63,654 bases of DNA from Polyangiaceae bacterium (GTDB lineage Bacteria; Myxococcota_A; Polyangia; Polyangiales; Polyangiaceae), in contig JANXOF010000029.1 of the NCBI GenBank assembly GCA_025353725.1, positions 1 through 63,654 of the forward strand, read 5' to 3'. Positions 41,793 to 50,175 of this stretch are shown here, piece after piece (the stretch's first letter is position 1; the number at the start of each line of letters is the position of its first letter). The notes beneath the pieces were generated by a model. That model had not been told where the DNA came from, did not search any database, and saw only the letters and a program-made list of their open reading frames with translations. Both the position numbers and the translations under genes were made by a program.

Positions 41793-44219
41793 ATGCGCAG
41801 CTTCGAAATCTTCGTCGAGCCCGAACCATCGCGAACGTCCATCGACGCGACCGCTTCTCCTACGTTACGCCCGATCTCGCCTCGGCAGAGCGGCCGCGCG
41901 CGCGTCGGTAGCGCTCCTGTCGGTCCCGAGCGCGTACGAGACAACGACGCTCGCGTGACTCCCAGTGAGGTTCTGGACCTCTTCATTCACGGCGCGAACG
42001 TCACGGCGCGCGTGGCCGAGCGTCATGCGTCATGTGTCCTCCGCGATCTGGCGTGGGCGCTGACGGATCTCGTGGGCACACCTCGTGGCAAACAGATCGT
42101 GCGCTTTTACGAGGATGCTTGGGAGCTTTGTGTCGAACGCCTCGGCCCTGTCGCGACGCTCAGCGTCTACCGAGGCGGCCACGAGCCCACGGTGCTCGTC
42201 TACGACCGCGCGGTTGACTTCGAGGAGATGTGCGCAAGCGTCCTCGAGACCGTCGCGGCCACGTGCCGTCGTCACGCGCCTTCGTCGCCGATGCACCACG
42301 AGCTCGCGGAGGTGAAGCGTGCCTTCGCGTCTGCCCGTGCCCTCGCGCCTCTGTTCGAGGCATCGATTCCGGCTGCGAGCACCGTCGCCATCGACCTTGA
42401 TCGCGACGCGCCCATCTCGTTCTCCGCCGAATTTTTGATGCGGCCAGGTCCGGCTCCGGAAACGATGCGCGAACCAACGGTCGAACGCGCCGATCTCCAC
42501 GCGTTGCTCGTCCGTGGTCACATGCGCGCGGAAATCCGTGGGCGCGGCGTCGATCTCGGCGAGATGTATCCGTTCCTTTTCGCGGAGCGCATGCTCGACC
42601 TCGCGAGGCGCGCACTCGAGGCTTGGGAGCGCGGACAACCGTTCTTTGCGCGCGTCGACGCGGGCGGCGCGATGGTCGGTTTGCGCACCCTCGCAGCCGA
42701 CATTCCGCCAGCGTCGCTCACGCTGAGCCCTGGTTCCAAATCCGACGCGCCGGAAGTTCGCCGAGAGCGCGCGGTGTCCACGTTCCCGGAGCTTTCGCTT
42801 TTCGATGTCGTCGAAGGGGCCCTCGCCTTCGGCCGCGGCCTGGTGCGCGCTTTCGTGCGTCGTGACCGCACCCAAGGAGGCAACCTTCGCCTTGCGGCCT
42901 TTCGACGTGACGTACGCCTCGTCGGCGATTCGTTGCGCGAGGTCCGTCGGCAAGACGCGCGGATCAACGCCTCACCCGAATCGTACCGCGCGTTCGCGCA
43001 CAGGGTCCGCGCGAAAACGCCAGCGAGCACGCTTGGGTCCTCGGCGAGGCTTCGGTACGTTCAACGTTGGCGCGCGATGGTTCCGGGAATCGATCTCCGC
43101 TCGACGTTCTTGTGTGGCGACCGTGTCATCGTGGGTGCGGCACTCGAGACGTTCTGTCTCGACCGCACGAGCGGCGAACTCCTCTGGCGGCGCGCTACGC
43201 CGACGCCTCGCGGGGCGAGTGTCGTCACGCCCGCGGGGATAGCGAGAATCACCTCGGAGGGACAGGTCACGCTCCACGACTTTTCGTCCGGTGAGATCAC
43301 GCTGCGCACCTGGGTAGCGCCACGAACGTCGGGTCCGTGTGCGGGCGCCGTCGTCAACGCCGCGGGCCTTCCGCGGCTTCTTATCGTGACGGCCGGCGAC
43401 CGGCACCTTGTCGCTATCGACCTGACAAGTGGCGAGGCGCGCTGGCGGTACACCTGGGGCCGTGCGGGCGCGTTACGCCTCAAGCGAGTGGGCAAGCTTC
43501 TCTACGTCGCCGCGGGCGACAGCGCACTCACGGCGGTCGACGTTCAGACCGGGGCGGTCGTATGGCGCGCGCGTGATCGCCTTCGCTTTTGCGCGGCTCC
43601 CGCGGTCGATCACGAATCGCTGTTCGCTGTCGCGGGCGGCGTAAGCAGCGCGGCCACGCTTCACGCGATCGACCCCTACTCGGGCCGGGCATCTTGGAGC
43701 GCGACGCTCCCGGAGTCGAAGTGCACGGTCGAAGGCGCGCCGCTTCTCACCACCTCTTCGGTCACTGTCGCGGTCCGCGATCGCCGCGGCTTGCGCCTCG
43801 AAGCTTTCGACCGAGCGACGGGCTCGCCCTTGTTTCAAACGGAATCCGCCGTGGCTCCCGTCGGGACGTCGTGGCTTGCCGTCGACGACCTGCTCATCGG
43901 CAACACGCCGTCGGGGGAGCTTGTTGGCATTGACAGTACCCTTGGCACCACGCGCTGGAAGCACGCACTCGGTCGCGGCATCGACTCGGACACGCCGCGA
44001 AAGCTGGAGCCCGTGCTTCGGTCCGGGGCTCTTTTCGTCCCTCACACCGACGTCCAGATTTTTCGGCCGTCCGATGGCACGCATCTCGGAACGGTCGGTC
44101 CGTGCGACGCCATTCCTGATTTGCTTCGGGTTGACGAACGATGCGATGTCTACGTCGCCGAAGAGAGCGGCCACATGGTCGCCTTCGGCGCGGGCCCGCG
44201 CTTGTCGCTGGTGCGCTAA
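41793..44219 (+). CDS. Protein with unnamed N-terminal domain and PQQ-type beta-propeller
   Basis: An 808-residue protein without a clear signal peptide. Residues about 1-400 are an unrecognised, mostly helical domain with an Arg-rich linker (VRRQDARINASPESYRAFAH). Residues about 430-805 are a PQQ-like (BamB/WD-PQQ) propeller with repeats ending in W..: LDRTSGELLWRRATP, IDLTSGEARWRYTWG, VDVQTGAVVWRARD, IDPYSGRASWSATLP, FDRATGSPLFQTES, IDSTLGTTRWKHALG. Six to seven blades are visible. The lack of a leader suggests a cytoplasmic protein, unlike BamB. ATG 41793 is the longest start and the real one may be downstream. The esterase gene follows 9 bases later. Confidence 0.65.
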   Translation: MRSFEIFVEPEPSRTSIDATASPTLRPISPRQSGRARVGSAPVGPERVRDNDARVTPSEVLDLFIHGANVTARVAERHASCVLRDLAWALTDLVGTPRGKQIVRFYEDAWELCVERLGPVATLSVYRGGHEPTVLVYDRAVDFEEMCASVLETVAATCRRHAPSSPMHHELAEVKRAFASARALAPLFEASIPAASTVAIDLDRDAPISFSAEFLMRPGPAPETMREPTVERADLHALLVRGHMRAEIRGRGVDLGEMYPFLFAERMLDLARRALEAWERGQPFFARVDAGGAMVGLRTLAADIPPASLTLSPGSKSDAPEVRRERAVSTFPELSLFDVVEGALAFGRGLVRAFVRRDRTQGGNLRLAAFRRDVRLVGDSLREVRRQDARINASPESYRAFAHRVRAKTPASTLGSSARLRYVQRWRAMVPGIDLRSTFLCGDRVIVGAALETFCLDRTSGELLWRRATPTPRGASVVTPAGIARITSEGQVTLHDFSSGEITLRTWVAPRTSGPCAGAVVNAAGLPRLLIVTAGDRHLVAIDLTSGEARWRYTWGRAGALRLKRVGKLLYVAAGDSALTAVDVQTGAVVWRARDRLRFCAAPAVDHESLFAVAGGVSSAATLHAIDPYSGRASWSATLPESKCTVEGAPLLTTSSVTVAVRDRRGLRLEAFDRATGSPLFQTESAVAPVGTSWLAVDDLLIGNTPSGELVGIDSTLGTTRWKHALGRGIDSDTPRKLEPVLRSGALFVPHTDVQIFRPSDGTHLGTVGPCDAIPDLLRVDERCDVYVAEESGHMVAFGAGPRLSLVR

Positions 44220-44228
44220 GACTTCACG

Positions 44229-45158
44229 ATGTCGCGCCTCCGCCTTGCTCTCGTCTTCGCGTCACTCGGCGTGCACGCGTGCACACCAGCGTCACGCGAA
44301 GCGCCTCTCGTGAGCGAGGCACCTGCGGTCTTGCCTCGTGCTCCTGCCACCGTCGACACGCCTCCTGACCCTCGTGTTTTGACCGAAGCGAAGAGTTCGC
44401 TGCCCGCGGGGTGTGGAGGCAGCGGCGCGCGCACGGGCGCGACCGCCCAGCGCACCCGCGCGCTCGGGCACGATCGCGTCTACACGCTCGTGGTACCCGA
44501 GGCCTACGCGCCGCAGACTCCGTATCCTCTCGTATTTGTTCTTCACGGCAGCGGGGGCTCCGGCGTGAGCGCGCGCACACAAACCGATATCGAGAAAGCT
44601 GCCTCCGGGCGTGCGATTTTCGTTTACCCCACGGCCATCGGGGGGAATTGGAACCTCGATGCCCCAGCGGCTTCGAATACCGACGTCGCCTTTTTCGACG
44701 CGATGCTTTTCGCCGTACACCAACAGCTTTGCGTCGACTCCCGAAGAGTGTTCGTGACGGGGTTCAGCAACGGCGCCTACATGGCCAATCAGCTCGCGTG
44801 CAAGCGCGGAGACCGCATTCGCGGAATCGTCACGCACGCGGGTGGCGGACCCTACGAAACCGCGGGCACGTATAACGCTTCAGGGCATCTCCAGTGCGCG
44901 GGAAAAGCGGTGGCCTCACTCGTTGTACACGGCGCGAGCGACGGCACCGTCGCCCCCACCGAAGGCCGAAAAAGCCTCGACCACTGGGCCTTCGCCAATC
45001 GGTGTAGCGGCGGCACCACGAGCGCGTACGTTTCGCCCTGCGTCGCACTCCAGGGGTGCGCTCAGCCCGTCGGCATGTGCAGCATCCCGGGTCTCGGCCA
45101 CGGGCTCTGGGGTCAAGCGGGAAAAGCGACGTGGGCTTTTTTTGACGGCCTTCAATAG
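44229..45158 (+). CDS. Exported esterase/polyhydroxybutyrate-depolymerase-like lipoprotein
   Basis: A 309-residue protein with a signal and lipobox GVHAC at about residue 18. The alpha/beta-hydrolase core shows PYPLVFVLHGSGGSGVSA (oxyanion loop), VFVTGFSNGAYMANQLAC with the nucleophile GFSNG, SLVVHGASDGTVAP with the acid Asp, and SIPGLGHGLWG with the His. This Ser-Asp-His set with GFSNGAYM is typical of the PHB-depolymerase/LpqC and feruloyl-esterase family. The real substrate is unclear. It follows the propeller gene on the same strand with 9 bases between, so probably one transcript. Confidence 0.8.
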   Translation: MSRLRLALVFASLGVHACTPASREAPLVSEAPAVLPRAPATVDTPPDPRVLTEAKSSLPAGCGGSGARTGATAQRTRALGHDRVYTLVVPEAYAPQTPYPLVFVLHGSGGSGVSARTQTDIEKAASGRAIFVYPTAIGGNWNLDAPAASNTDVAFFDAMLFAVHQQLCVDSRRVFVTGFSNGAYMANQLACKRGDRIRGIVTHAGGGPYETAGTYNASGHLQCAGKAVASLVVHGASDGTVAPTEGRKSLDHWAFANRCSGGTTSAYVSPCVALQGCAQPVGMCSIPGLGHGLWGQAGKATWAFFDGLQ

Positions 45159-45186
45159 CGCCGGCGGCGCTGTCGCCGACTCGCCT

Positions 45187-45294
45187 CTAAGGCGCTAGCG
45201 CATTGCTGGTAAGGAGCACAGTCACCAGCGTTACCCCGAGGAATGTGCGCGTGAGGCTACGAACGAACGAGGGGTCGAAGCGCATCGAAGACAA
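45187..45294 (-). CDS. Small single-span membrane protein with a strong ribosome-binding site
   Basis: A 35-residue frame from TTG 45294, or 32 residues from an in-frame ATG at 45285. It reads as a basic N-terminus (RFDPSFVRSLTRT) then FLGVTLVTVLLTSNALAP, i.e. one membrane helix. GGAGGTGA (reverse complement of 45300-45307) is a near-ideal Shine-Dalgarno 5 bases upstream of the TTG. It lies on the same strand as, and 165 bases downstream of, the 45460 gene. It is short, so chance cannot be excluded, but ribosome-binding site, spacing and hydrophobic pattern agree. It may be a small membrane regulator; toxin-like peptides share this look. The remainder of the gap 45159-45459 holds nothing recognisable. 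Confidence 0.5.
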   Translation of the reverse strand: MSSMRFDPSFVRSLTRTFLGVTLVTVLLTSNALAP

Positions 45295-45459
45295 GTAAGT
45301 CACCTCCGGTAGGGCCAAGCGGCTTGACAAAATCGCGCAAAAGCCTGCCGGGCTCAGTTTGGCTGACCTCTACCGAACGTCAATCAAGTTTGAGTTCAAA
45401 CCAGTTGAGCGCATTCTCGAGGTCGACGCCGGTAAGGCACCACGCTGCCGGTTCCACCG

Positions 45460-46965
45460 TCAAGGCAGCGAGAGCACCTCGACGGAGGCGAACGCACCTT
45501 GTGGTTCGCCGGGGGCCGTAGCGAGGCGAGAGGGAGTTACATGAAACGTGTCTCGTGCAACAGTAGCGATGGCGCGTGCGGCCTTTTCGCCGCCTTTCGC
45601 CGTCACGCGAAAGGCTGCGTGCTCGAAGATACCGGCGAGGAAGCCGACTTGCGCCGCCACCGACGCGGCGTCGGCTGAAGGGTCGGCAGCGCGGTAAACG
45701 ATGAGCGGCGCCGCGGTTCCAGGGAGCGGTCCGGACACGCTGGCTAGCGCGGTGCTCGGCGAATCTACCTGCGGAGTCGAGGACGCCGGGGCAACGGGAT
45801 CAAGTGCGTTCGCGACGCGGTCGTCGATGGGAAGCGGGCTCGGCGCGGCGACGGACGTGGCCCCGCCCGATCGCATGACCCACCACGTGCGCTGCATGAG
45901 CGTCGCAAGCGTGAGTGTCCCCTGCGCTGTGGGCCCAATCCACGCGTGCTGTTGAAGACGCCCAAGAGCGTCGATCTGACCCAGTTTATCGAGCATGGCG
46001 ATCGCCTCGGGCGCCGCGCCTACCCCGGCGGCGAGCGGGAGGTTTTCTTTGGCCGCGAGGCGACGCGCAACCCCAGACGCGTCTGCGTGGACGCGATCGA
46101 GACCGTCGAGCCAAGCCCGGGCGAAGTCACGAATCTTCGGCTCATTTGCGTCGATGAGGCTCTTCGGCGCGACGACGACCAGTGGAATGAGACGTGACGC
46201 ATCCGCCGTTGAGAAAGCGAGCTTGCGCGGGTCGTCTGAGCCTCGGGTGACGGCGGAAAATAGAGCCGCCTTTGCCTCGGGCGCACTGGGGGAAGACGTG
46301 CGCACACGCGTTCCCTGGACCCCCAGAACGTCGAGCGCGAACAGACCCAGGAAGGTCGCCGACTCGCTCCCCGAGCTTCGGGCCAACGGATCCGACGCCG
46401 TCGCTGGGCCAAGGCCGAGAAGTTTTATCTCCTCACCGGCGGGAGGCGGTTTGAGAAGACTCGCAGACGCGGCGTGGAGCTCCTCACGGCCACGCGAAAA
46501 CCCCGCCACGAGGAAAACGCGTGGCTCGAGCGCGCGGAGGCGATCAAAACTCTGCACGAACGCTGGAAGCGGCACGATGGCGATGTCCGCCCCGGCGGGG
46601 TCGACGCCGCCACGCGCGAGCCGCGCCTCCACAGCCTCGAGCGAAGTTTCGGGGGCGAGCTCGAGTCGCGGACCTATGGCGCCGCCATCCGGTGTCGTGA
46701 GCGCCACTCCGGCGGCGATAAGCTCCCATCCGAGAGACGTTACGCGCCACGGACGTTCCACCGCCGTGAATGCTCCGGCGTCGAGTTCTTTCGAGACTGC
46801 GGCGTCCGTCGATGCCTCGGCTCCGGCATCCCCCGCATCGGGAAGAGAGGTTACCTCGACGGCAACCGCCGGAACGTCGTGAGGCGTACGAACGCGCGTC
46901 GCGAGAAGGAATATCAGCCCACCAAACATGGCGGCGATGAGGAGAAAAGTGGCGTATCGCTTCAT
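45460..46965 (-). CDS. Membrane-anchored periplasmic protein, solute-binding-like
   Basis: A 501-residue protein with an N-terminal signal-anchor (MKRYATFLLIAAMFGGLIFLLA) and an Asp/Ala/Glu-rich linker. The body shows a two-lobed pattern similar to NMT1/SBP-type binding proteins (SLGWELIAAGVAL, ADIAIVPLPAFVQSFDRL, FLGLFALDVLGVQGTRV, LVVVAPKSLIDANEPKIRDF). The C-terminal 120 residues are a second, smaller domain that ends in VARDTFHVTPSRL. No transporter genes are adjacent, so it is probably not an ABC component. It is the last of three genes on this strand (DUF4126 protein, membrane protein, this) with 13-15-base gaps. Confidence 0.55.
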   Translation of the reverse strand: MKRYATFLLIAAMFGGLIFLLATRVRTPHDVPAVAVEVTSLPDAGDAGAEASTDAAVSKELDAGAFTAVERPWRVTSLGWELIAAGVALTTPDGGAIGPRLELAPETSLEAVEARLARGGVDPAGADIAIVPLPAFVQSFDRLRALEPRVFLVAGFSRGREELHAASASLLKPPPAGEEIKLLGLGPATASDPLARSSGSESATFLGLFALDVLGVQGTRVRTSSPSAPEAKAALFSAVTRGSDDPRKLAFSTADASRLIPLVVVAPKSLIDANEPKIRDFARAWLDGLDRVHADASGVARRLAAKENLPLAAGVGAAPEAIAMLDKLGQIDALGRLQQHAWIGPTAQGTLTLATLMQRTWWVMRSGGATSVAAPSPLPIDDRVANALDPVAPASSTPQVDSPSTALASVSGPLPGTAAPLIVYRAADPSADAASVAAQVGFLAGIFEHAAFRVTAKGGEKAARAIATVARDTFHVTPSRLATAPGEPQGAFASVEVLSLP

Positions 46966-46980
46966 GTCACGCTCGTCGAA

Positions 46981-47667
46981 TTACGGAGATGGCAAAGGCG
47001 CGGCCGACATGACTTCGGAAGCTGAGCTCGACCCGATCGGGCTTGGCGCAGCCTCACCACTAGCCGCGCCGGACGCCTTCGATGCGGTCGACAAGCTCGA
47101 TGCGCTCGACGCGCTCGACGCCTTTGATGGGTTCGAGGGCGCCGTCGTAAACACTGGGGATTCGGAGCCAATAAAGTAGACCGCGCGCGCCATGAGACTG
47201 GAGCCACTCCGCGCGTAGCGATCGCCTTCGCGCGCGAAAAGTCCCTTCGTTAAACCATCCGCCGACACGAGCGTCAGGGCGAAGCCGAGAAGGACAATCG
47301 CGAATACATTCGCGACCGTACCCAAGCCGCCGCGTGTCGCGAGCGTTGCGTTCGCCCGCTTGAGTAGACGGTCCGCGAGGATGGCCGGCGTTGCGACAAC
47401 GACAGTCACACCGACGATAAGTCGAACCCAAACGTTTTCCGTGATGAAGCCTACGGCGCCCATCACGCCGACCAAGGAGACGAAACCGCCGACCGCTACC
47501 GCGACCGCCGTGACGGTGCGCATGAGCTTCGTCAGGGTCCCTACGCGGGCCGTTCGCCCGCCGCCCCCTTCGAAACGCGAAGACGAAGATGACGAGCCTT
47601 TCGAGCGCTTTCCGGGAGAGCGTACCTGATAGTCGTCTTCCGCCAATTCCGCCGCAACGGACGACAT
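46981..47667 (-). CDS. Membrane protein with Ser/Ala-rich tail
   Basis: A 228-residue protein from ATG 47667 (MSSVAAELAEDDYQVRS). A Ser/Gly-rich linker leads to four or five hydrophobic segments (TVTAVAVAVGGFVSLVGVMG, WVRLIVGVTVVVATPAIL, VANVFAIVLLGFALTLVS). A C-terminal low-complexity tail of Ser/Ala/Lys follows, encoded by a 9-base repeat. Family unknown. Middle gene of the DUF4126-membrane-SBP-like operon. Confidence 0.55.
   Translation of the reverse strand: MSSVAAELAEDDYQVRSPGKRSKGSSSSSSRFEGGGGRTARVGTLTKLMRTVTAVAVAVGGFVSLVGVMGAVGFITENVWVRLIVGVTVVVATPAILADRLLKRANATLATRGGLGTVANVFAIVLLGFALTLVSADGLTKGLFAREGDRYARSGSSLMARAVYFIGSESPVFTTAPSNPSKASSASSASSLSTASKASGAASGEAAPSPIGSSSASEVMSAAPLPSP
47078..47140. 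repeat. Degenerate 9-base tandem repeat in a coding region
   Basis: Seven units of about CTCGA(T/C)GCG lie head to tail at 47078-47140; the clearest are at 47096, 47105 and 47114. On the reverse strand they encode the Ser/Ala-rich tail of the membrane protein. The unit is a multiple of three, so slippage would change length without frameshift. Confidence 0.7.
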
Positions 47668-47680
47668 CACAGGGCGCGCG

Positions 47681-48277
47681 TCAAGGATTTCGCGACTCGT
47701 TTCCAACCCCGTCGCCGCGAGACACACAGGCGCCTGCGCGGCGACGCGACCAAACCCAAAAGGCGAGAACGAGGAAAGCGACGACAACCACACCCATCAG
47801 GAAAGGTAAAAAGACGGCGATGACCGACGTAGCGGCCGAGAGAACGTCCTCGGCGGTGCTGATGACGGGCGCACCGACACCGAGAGTCGCGGCGTTCACG
47901 ACGGGACGCGCGGCCGCTTTTGTCGCGTGGACCCCCAGCGCAAGGACAAGCCCACAACCGAACGCGATGCCAGGATGCGAGAGACCGGCGACGCCCGACT
48001 GGCTAGCGAACAGCACGGCTCCCGCCGCGGGCCGAACAAAGGTCTGAACGACGTCGTTCACGTGATCCGCGCCGGGAACTTTATCGACGACGATCTCGAT
48101 GGCCAGCAACACGCCGAGAGCCGTAAGGGCCCACCACGAGCCAAGCACGTCGAACGGCGCAGCGAGGTGAACCGCGCCAGAGCGCGCAAGAGCGGCGATG
48201 AGCATGAGCGGAATGTAGGCGTTGAGCCCCGCAGCCCCGGAGAGACCCAATGCCGAAAGCAGAGCCGAGACGTCCAT
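47681..48277 (-). CDS. DUF4126-family membrane protein
   Basis: A 198-residue polytopic protein from ATG 48277. The start MDVSALLSALGLSGAAGLNAYIPLMLI is the conserved N-terminus of the DUF4126 family. It contains KVPGADHVNDVVQTFVRPAAGAVLFAS and about four membrane segments, with a Cys/Arg-rich C-terminal tail. The family function is not known. First gene of the three-gene operon on this strand; the RNA-modification fusion gene ends 59 bases upstream of its start. Confidence 0.8.
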   Translation of the reverse strand: MDVSALLSALGLSGAAGLNAYIPLMLIAALARSGAVHLAAPFDVLGSWWALTALGVLLAIEIVVDKVPGADHVNDVVQTFVRPAAGAVLFASQSGVAGLSHPGIAFGCGLVLALGVHATKAAARPVVNAATLGVGAPVISTAEDVLSAATSVIAVFLPFLMGVVVVAFLVLAFWVWSRRRAGACVSRGDGVGNESRNP

Positions 48278-48336
48278 CCGCGGGATCGTGAGGGCGCCCC
48301 TCCGCGAACACAAGTCACTTTGCGCGCGCCTGAAGG

Positions 48337-50151
48337 TTACGCGAGCGTCGCAAGCACACTCTTCATGTGCGCGTCGCGTCCGAGCGGCGGAGGAAAGTCG
48401 GGGGCTTCCGGCAGGTCTTTGAGTTGCGCGAGCGTGAGGCGCTCTCGGTTCATTCCCTCCGCGACAAACCGCCGAAGTTTACCGCGGGTCATGCCGCGAT
48501 GATTGCATGATGCAAGCAATTTCCCGTTGGGGGAAAGAACCTTGGCCGCCATCGAAACCAAGTCGTCGTAGTCGCTGTCCGCGACGAACCGACGCTTTTT
48601 GGTCGACGAATAGCTGGGAGGGTCGACAATCACGAGGTCAAAGCGCTCGGCTTTTGTCGCCGCGCGCGCGAGCCAGGCAAAAACGTCTTCGGCCGCGAAC
48701 GTATGGGCCGCACTCGGCCCCAGGCCACCGAGTGCGACTCCCGCCGCCGCGAAGTTCGCGCGCCCACGTTCCAGCGCCAACACCGAGGCATCCACACTCA
48801 CCGTTCGCGCGGCTCCGCCGAGGGCCGCCGCGACGCTGAAGCCACACGTGTACGAAAAAAGATTGAGGACACGCGCGCCTTGCGAAATTTGTCGAACCAA
48901 GCGGCGGTTGGGCCGTTGGTCCAAAAAAATCCCCGTGGAAAGGCCATCTCCCAGGCACACGCCATAAGGCACTCCCTCTTCGCGAATTTCGACTTCAGGC
49001 GAGACGGTGGGCACTCCCCGCACCGGCAACGCGGGCGCCAGCTCGTCGCGGCGCGTGTCGACAAGGACGTTTGCCTGCTTCGGGCGAAGCTTGAGATACA
49101 CGCCGTCAAACCCGAGCCCGTGGAGCGCATCAAGGACGCGGTCGCGTCGCGCCGCGTCTTCCCAGACCCCGCCCACGTAAAGCTGTGCGACCAGATGCGT
49201 GCCGTAGACATCGACCGCGAGACCCGGGAGCGCGTCACCTTCCTCGTTGATGAGGCGAAAGGCCGTCGTTCGCGTGCTTAGGACGTCGCGAACGGCGCTC
49301 TGGCCTAAGCCCCAACGCCGCTCGACGGCCAACGCAAGGGCGCGCGCAAGGCTCTTCGAGTCGTCGTAAATGGATGCGCCGCGGTCGCCGCGCGCTACCC
49401 AGTCGGCCATGTCGCGCGGCGCCTCATCCCGGATGACGAGACGCTTGCCCGTCCGCGGGTGCTCGAGTTCCAGCGCGGCGGCGTGCAGCATAAGCCTCGG
49501 TGCGAGAGCGCCTCCGTAGAGAGCATCGCCCGCAATCGGAGCTCGCGCGTGGGCGAGTTGGACGCGTGCTTGATGGGTTCTCCCCGTCTCGAGACGAAGC
49601 TCGAGCAGCGCGCGGTCCTCCGTATGGGTTCGCAGCCGGACATGCGTGACGGCACGCTGCGTCCCGGCGGCCGTTGGGACACGGGCGGCGAGGGCGTTGC
49701 GATTGACGGCCCTGCCCGGCGGCTTCCTCCCGCGAGCGCGCGCCGCTTCGGCGACCACGCACATGGTCCCGCCATCGCCTTTGCGGAGCAGATCATCAAG
49801 GGTCGACTCGGCGCAACTCGCTCGCCATCCACTCACCGCCGCGACGTAGCTCTTCTTCAGCGTGCGACCTTCAAACTGCTTCGCGAGCGCCGCGTTCACC
49901 TCGGGGCGCTTTGTAAAAAGCAGAACGCCGCTGGTGTCACGGTCGAGCCGCTGATGGACGCCGAGGTACGGCTCAGCCTGTCCGTCGCGGGCGGCGAGAA
50001 ACGCGCGAAGACGCGTTACGACATCGTCAGGCCTGTCCGGGTTCGCGGACTGGCTCGGAACCCCTGCCGGCTTGTGCACCGCGAGAACGTCGGCGTCCTC
50101 GTAAAGAAGGTGTTCGGGGCGGAAGCTCGGCCAAATGTGGGCTCGGTCCAT
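48337..50151 (-). CDS. Bifunctional RluA-type pseudouridine synthase / RlmI-type rRNA methyltransferase
   Basis: A 604-residue fusion. Residues about 12-255 are an RluA-family pseudouridine synthase: DADVLAVHKPAGVPSQ, the catalytic HQRLDRDTSGVLLFTKR, RLETGRTHQARVQLAHARAP, IAGDALYGG. Residues about 265-604 match RlmI-type 23S rRNA (cytosine-5) methyltransferases: RTTAFRLINEEGDALPGLAV, YGVCLGDGLSTGIFLDQRPN, VLNLFSYTCGFSVAAAL (SAM motif), FDLVIVDPPSYS and LASCNHRGM. Both domains look complete. Each alone is a ribosomal RNA modification enzyme; joining them suggests action at nearby sites, which is inference. The target positions are not determinable. Confidence 0.85.
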   Translation of the reverse strand: MDRAHIWPSFRPEHLLYEDADVLAVHKPAGVPSQSANPDRPDDVVTRLRAFLAARDGQAEPYLGVHQRLDRDTSGVLLFTKRPEVNAALAKQFEGRTLKKSYVAAVSGWRASCAESTLDDLLRKGDGGTMCVVAEAARARGRKPPGRAVNRNALAARVPTAAGTQRAVTHVRLRTHTEDRALLELRLETGRTHQARVQLAHARAPIAGDALYGGALAPRLMLHAAALELEHPRTGKRLVIRDEAPRDMADWVARGDRGASIYDDSKSLARALALAVERRWGLGQSAVRDVLSTRTTAFRLINEEGDALPGLAVDVYGTHLVAQLYVGGVWEDAARRDRVLDALHGLGFDGVYLKLRPKQANVLVDTRRDELAPALPVRGVPTVSPEVEIREEGVPYGVCLGDGLSTGIFLDQRPNRRLVRQISQGARVLNLFSYTCGFSVAAALGGAARTVSVDASVLALERGRANFAAAGVALGGLGPSAAHTFAAEDVFAWLARAATKAERFDLVIVDPPSYSSTKKRRFVADSDYDDLVSMAAKVLSPNGKLLASCNHRGMTRGKLRRFVAEGMNRERLTLAQLKDLPEAPDFPPPLGRDAHMKSVLATLA

Positions 50152-50175
50152 GGACGGCTGGACCTTAGCAGCGGT

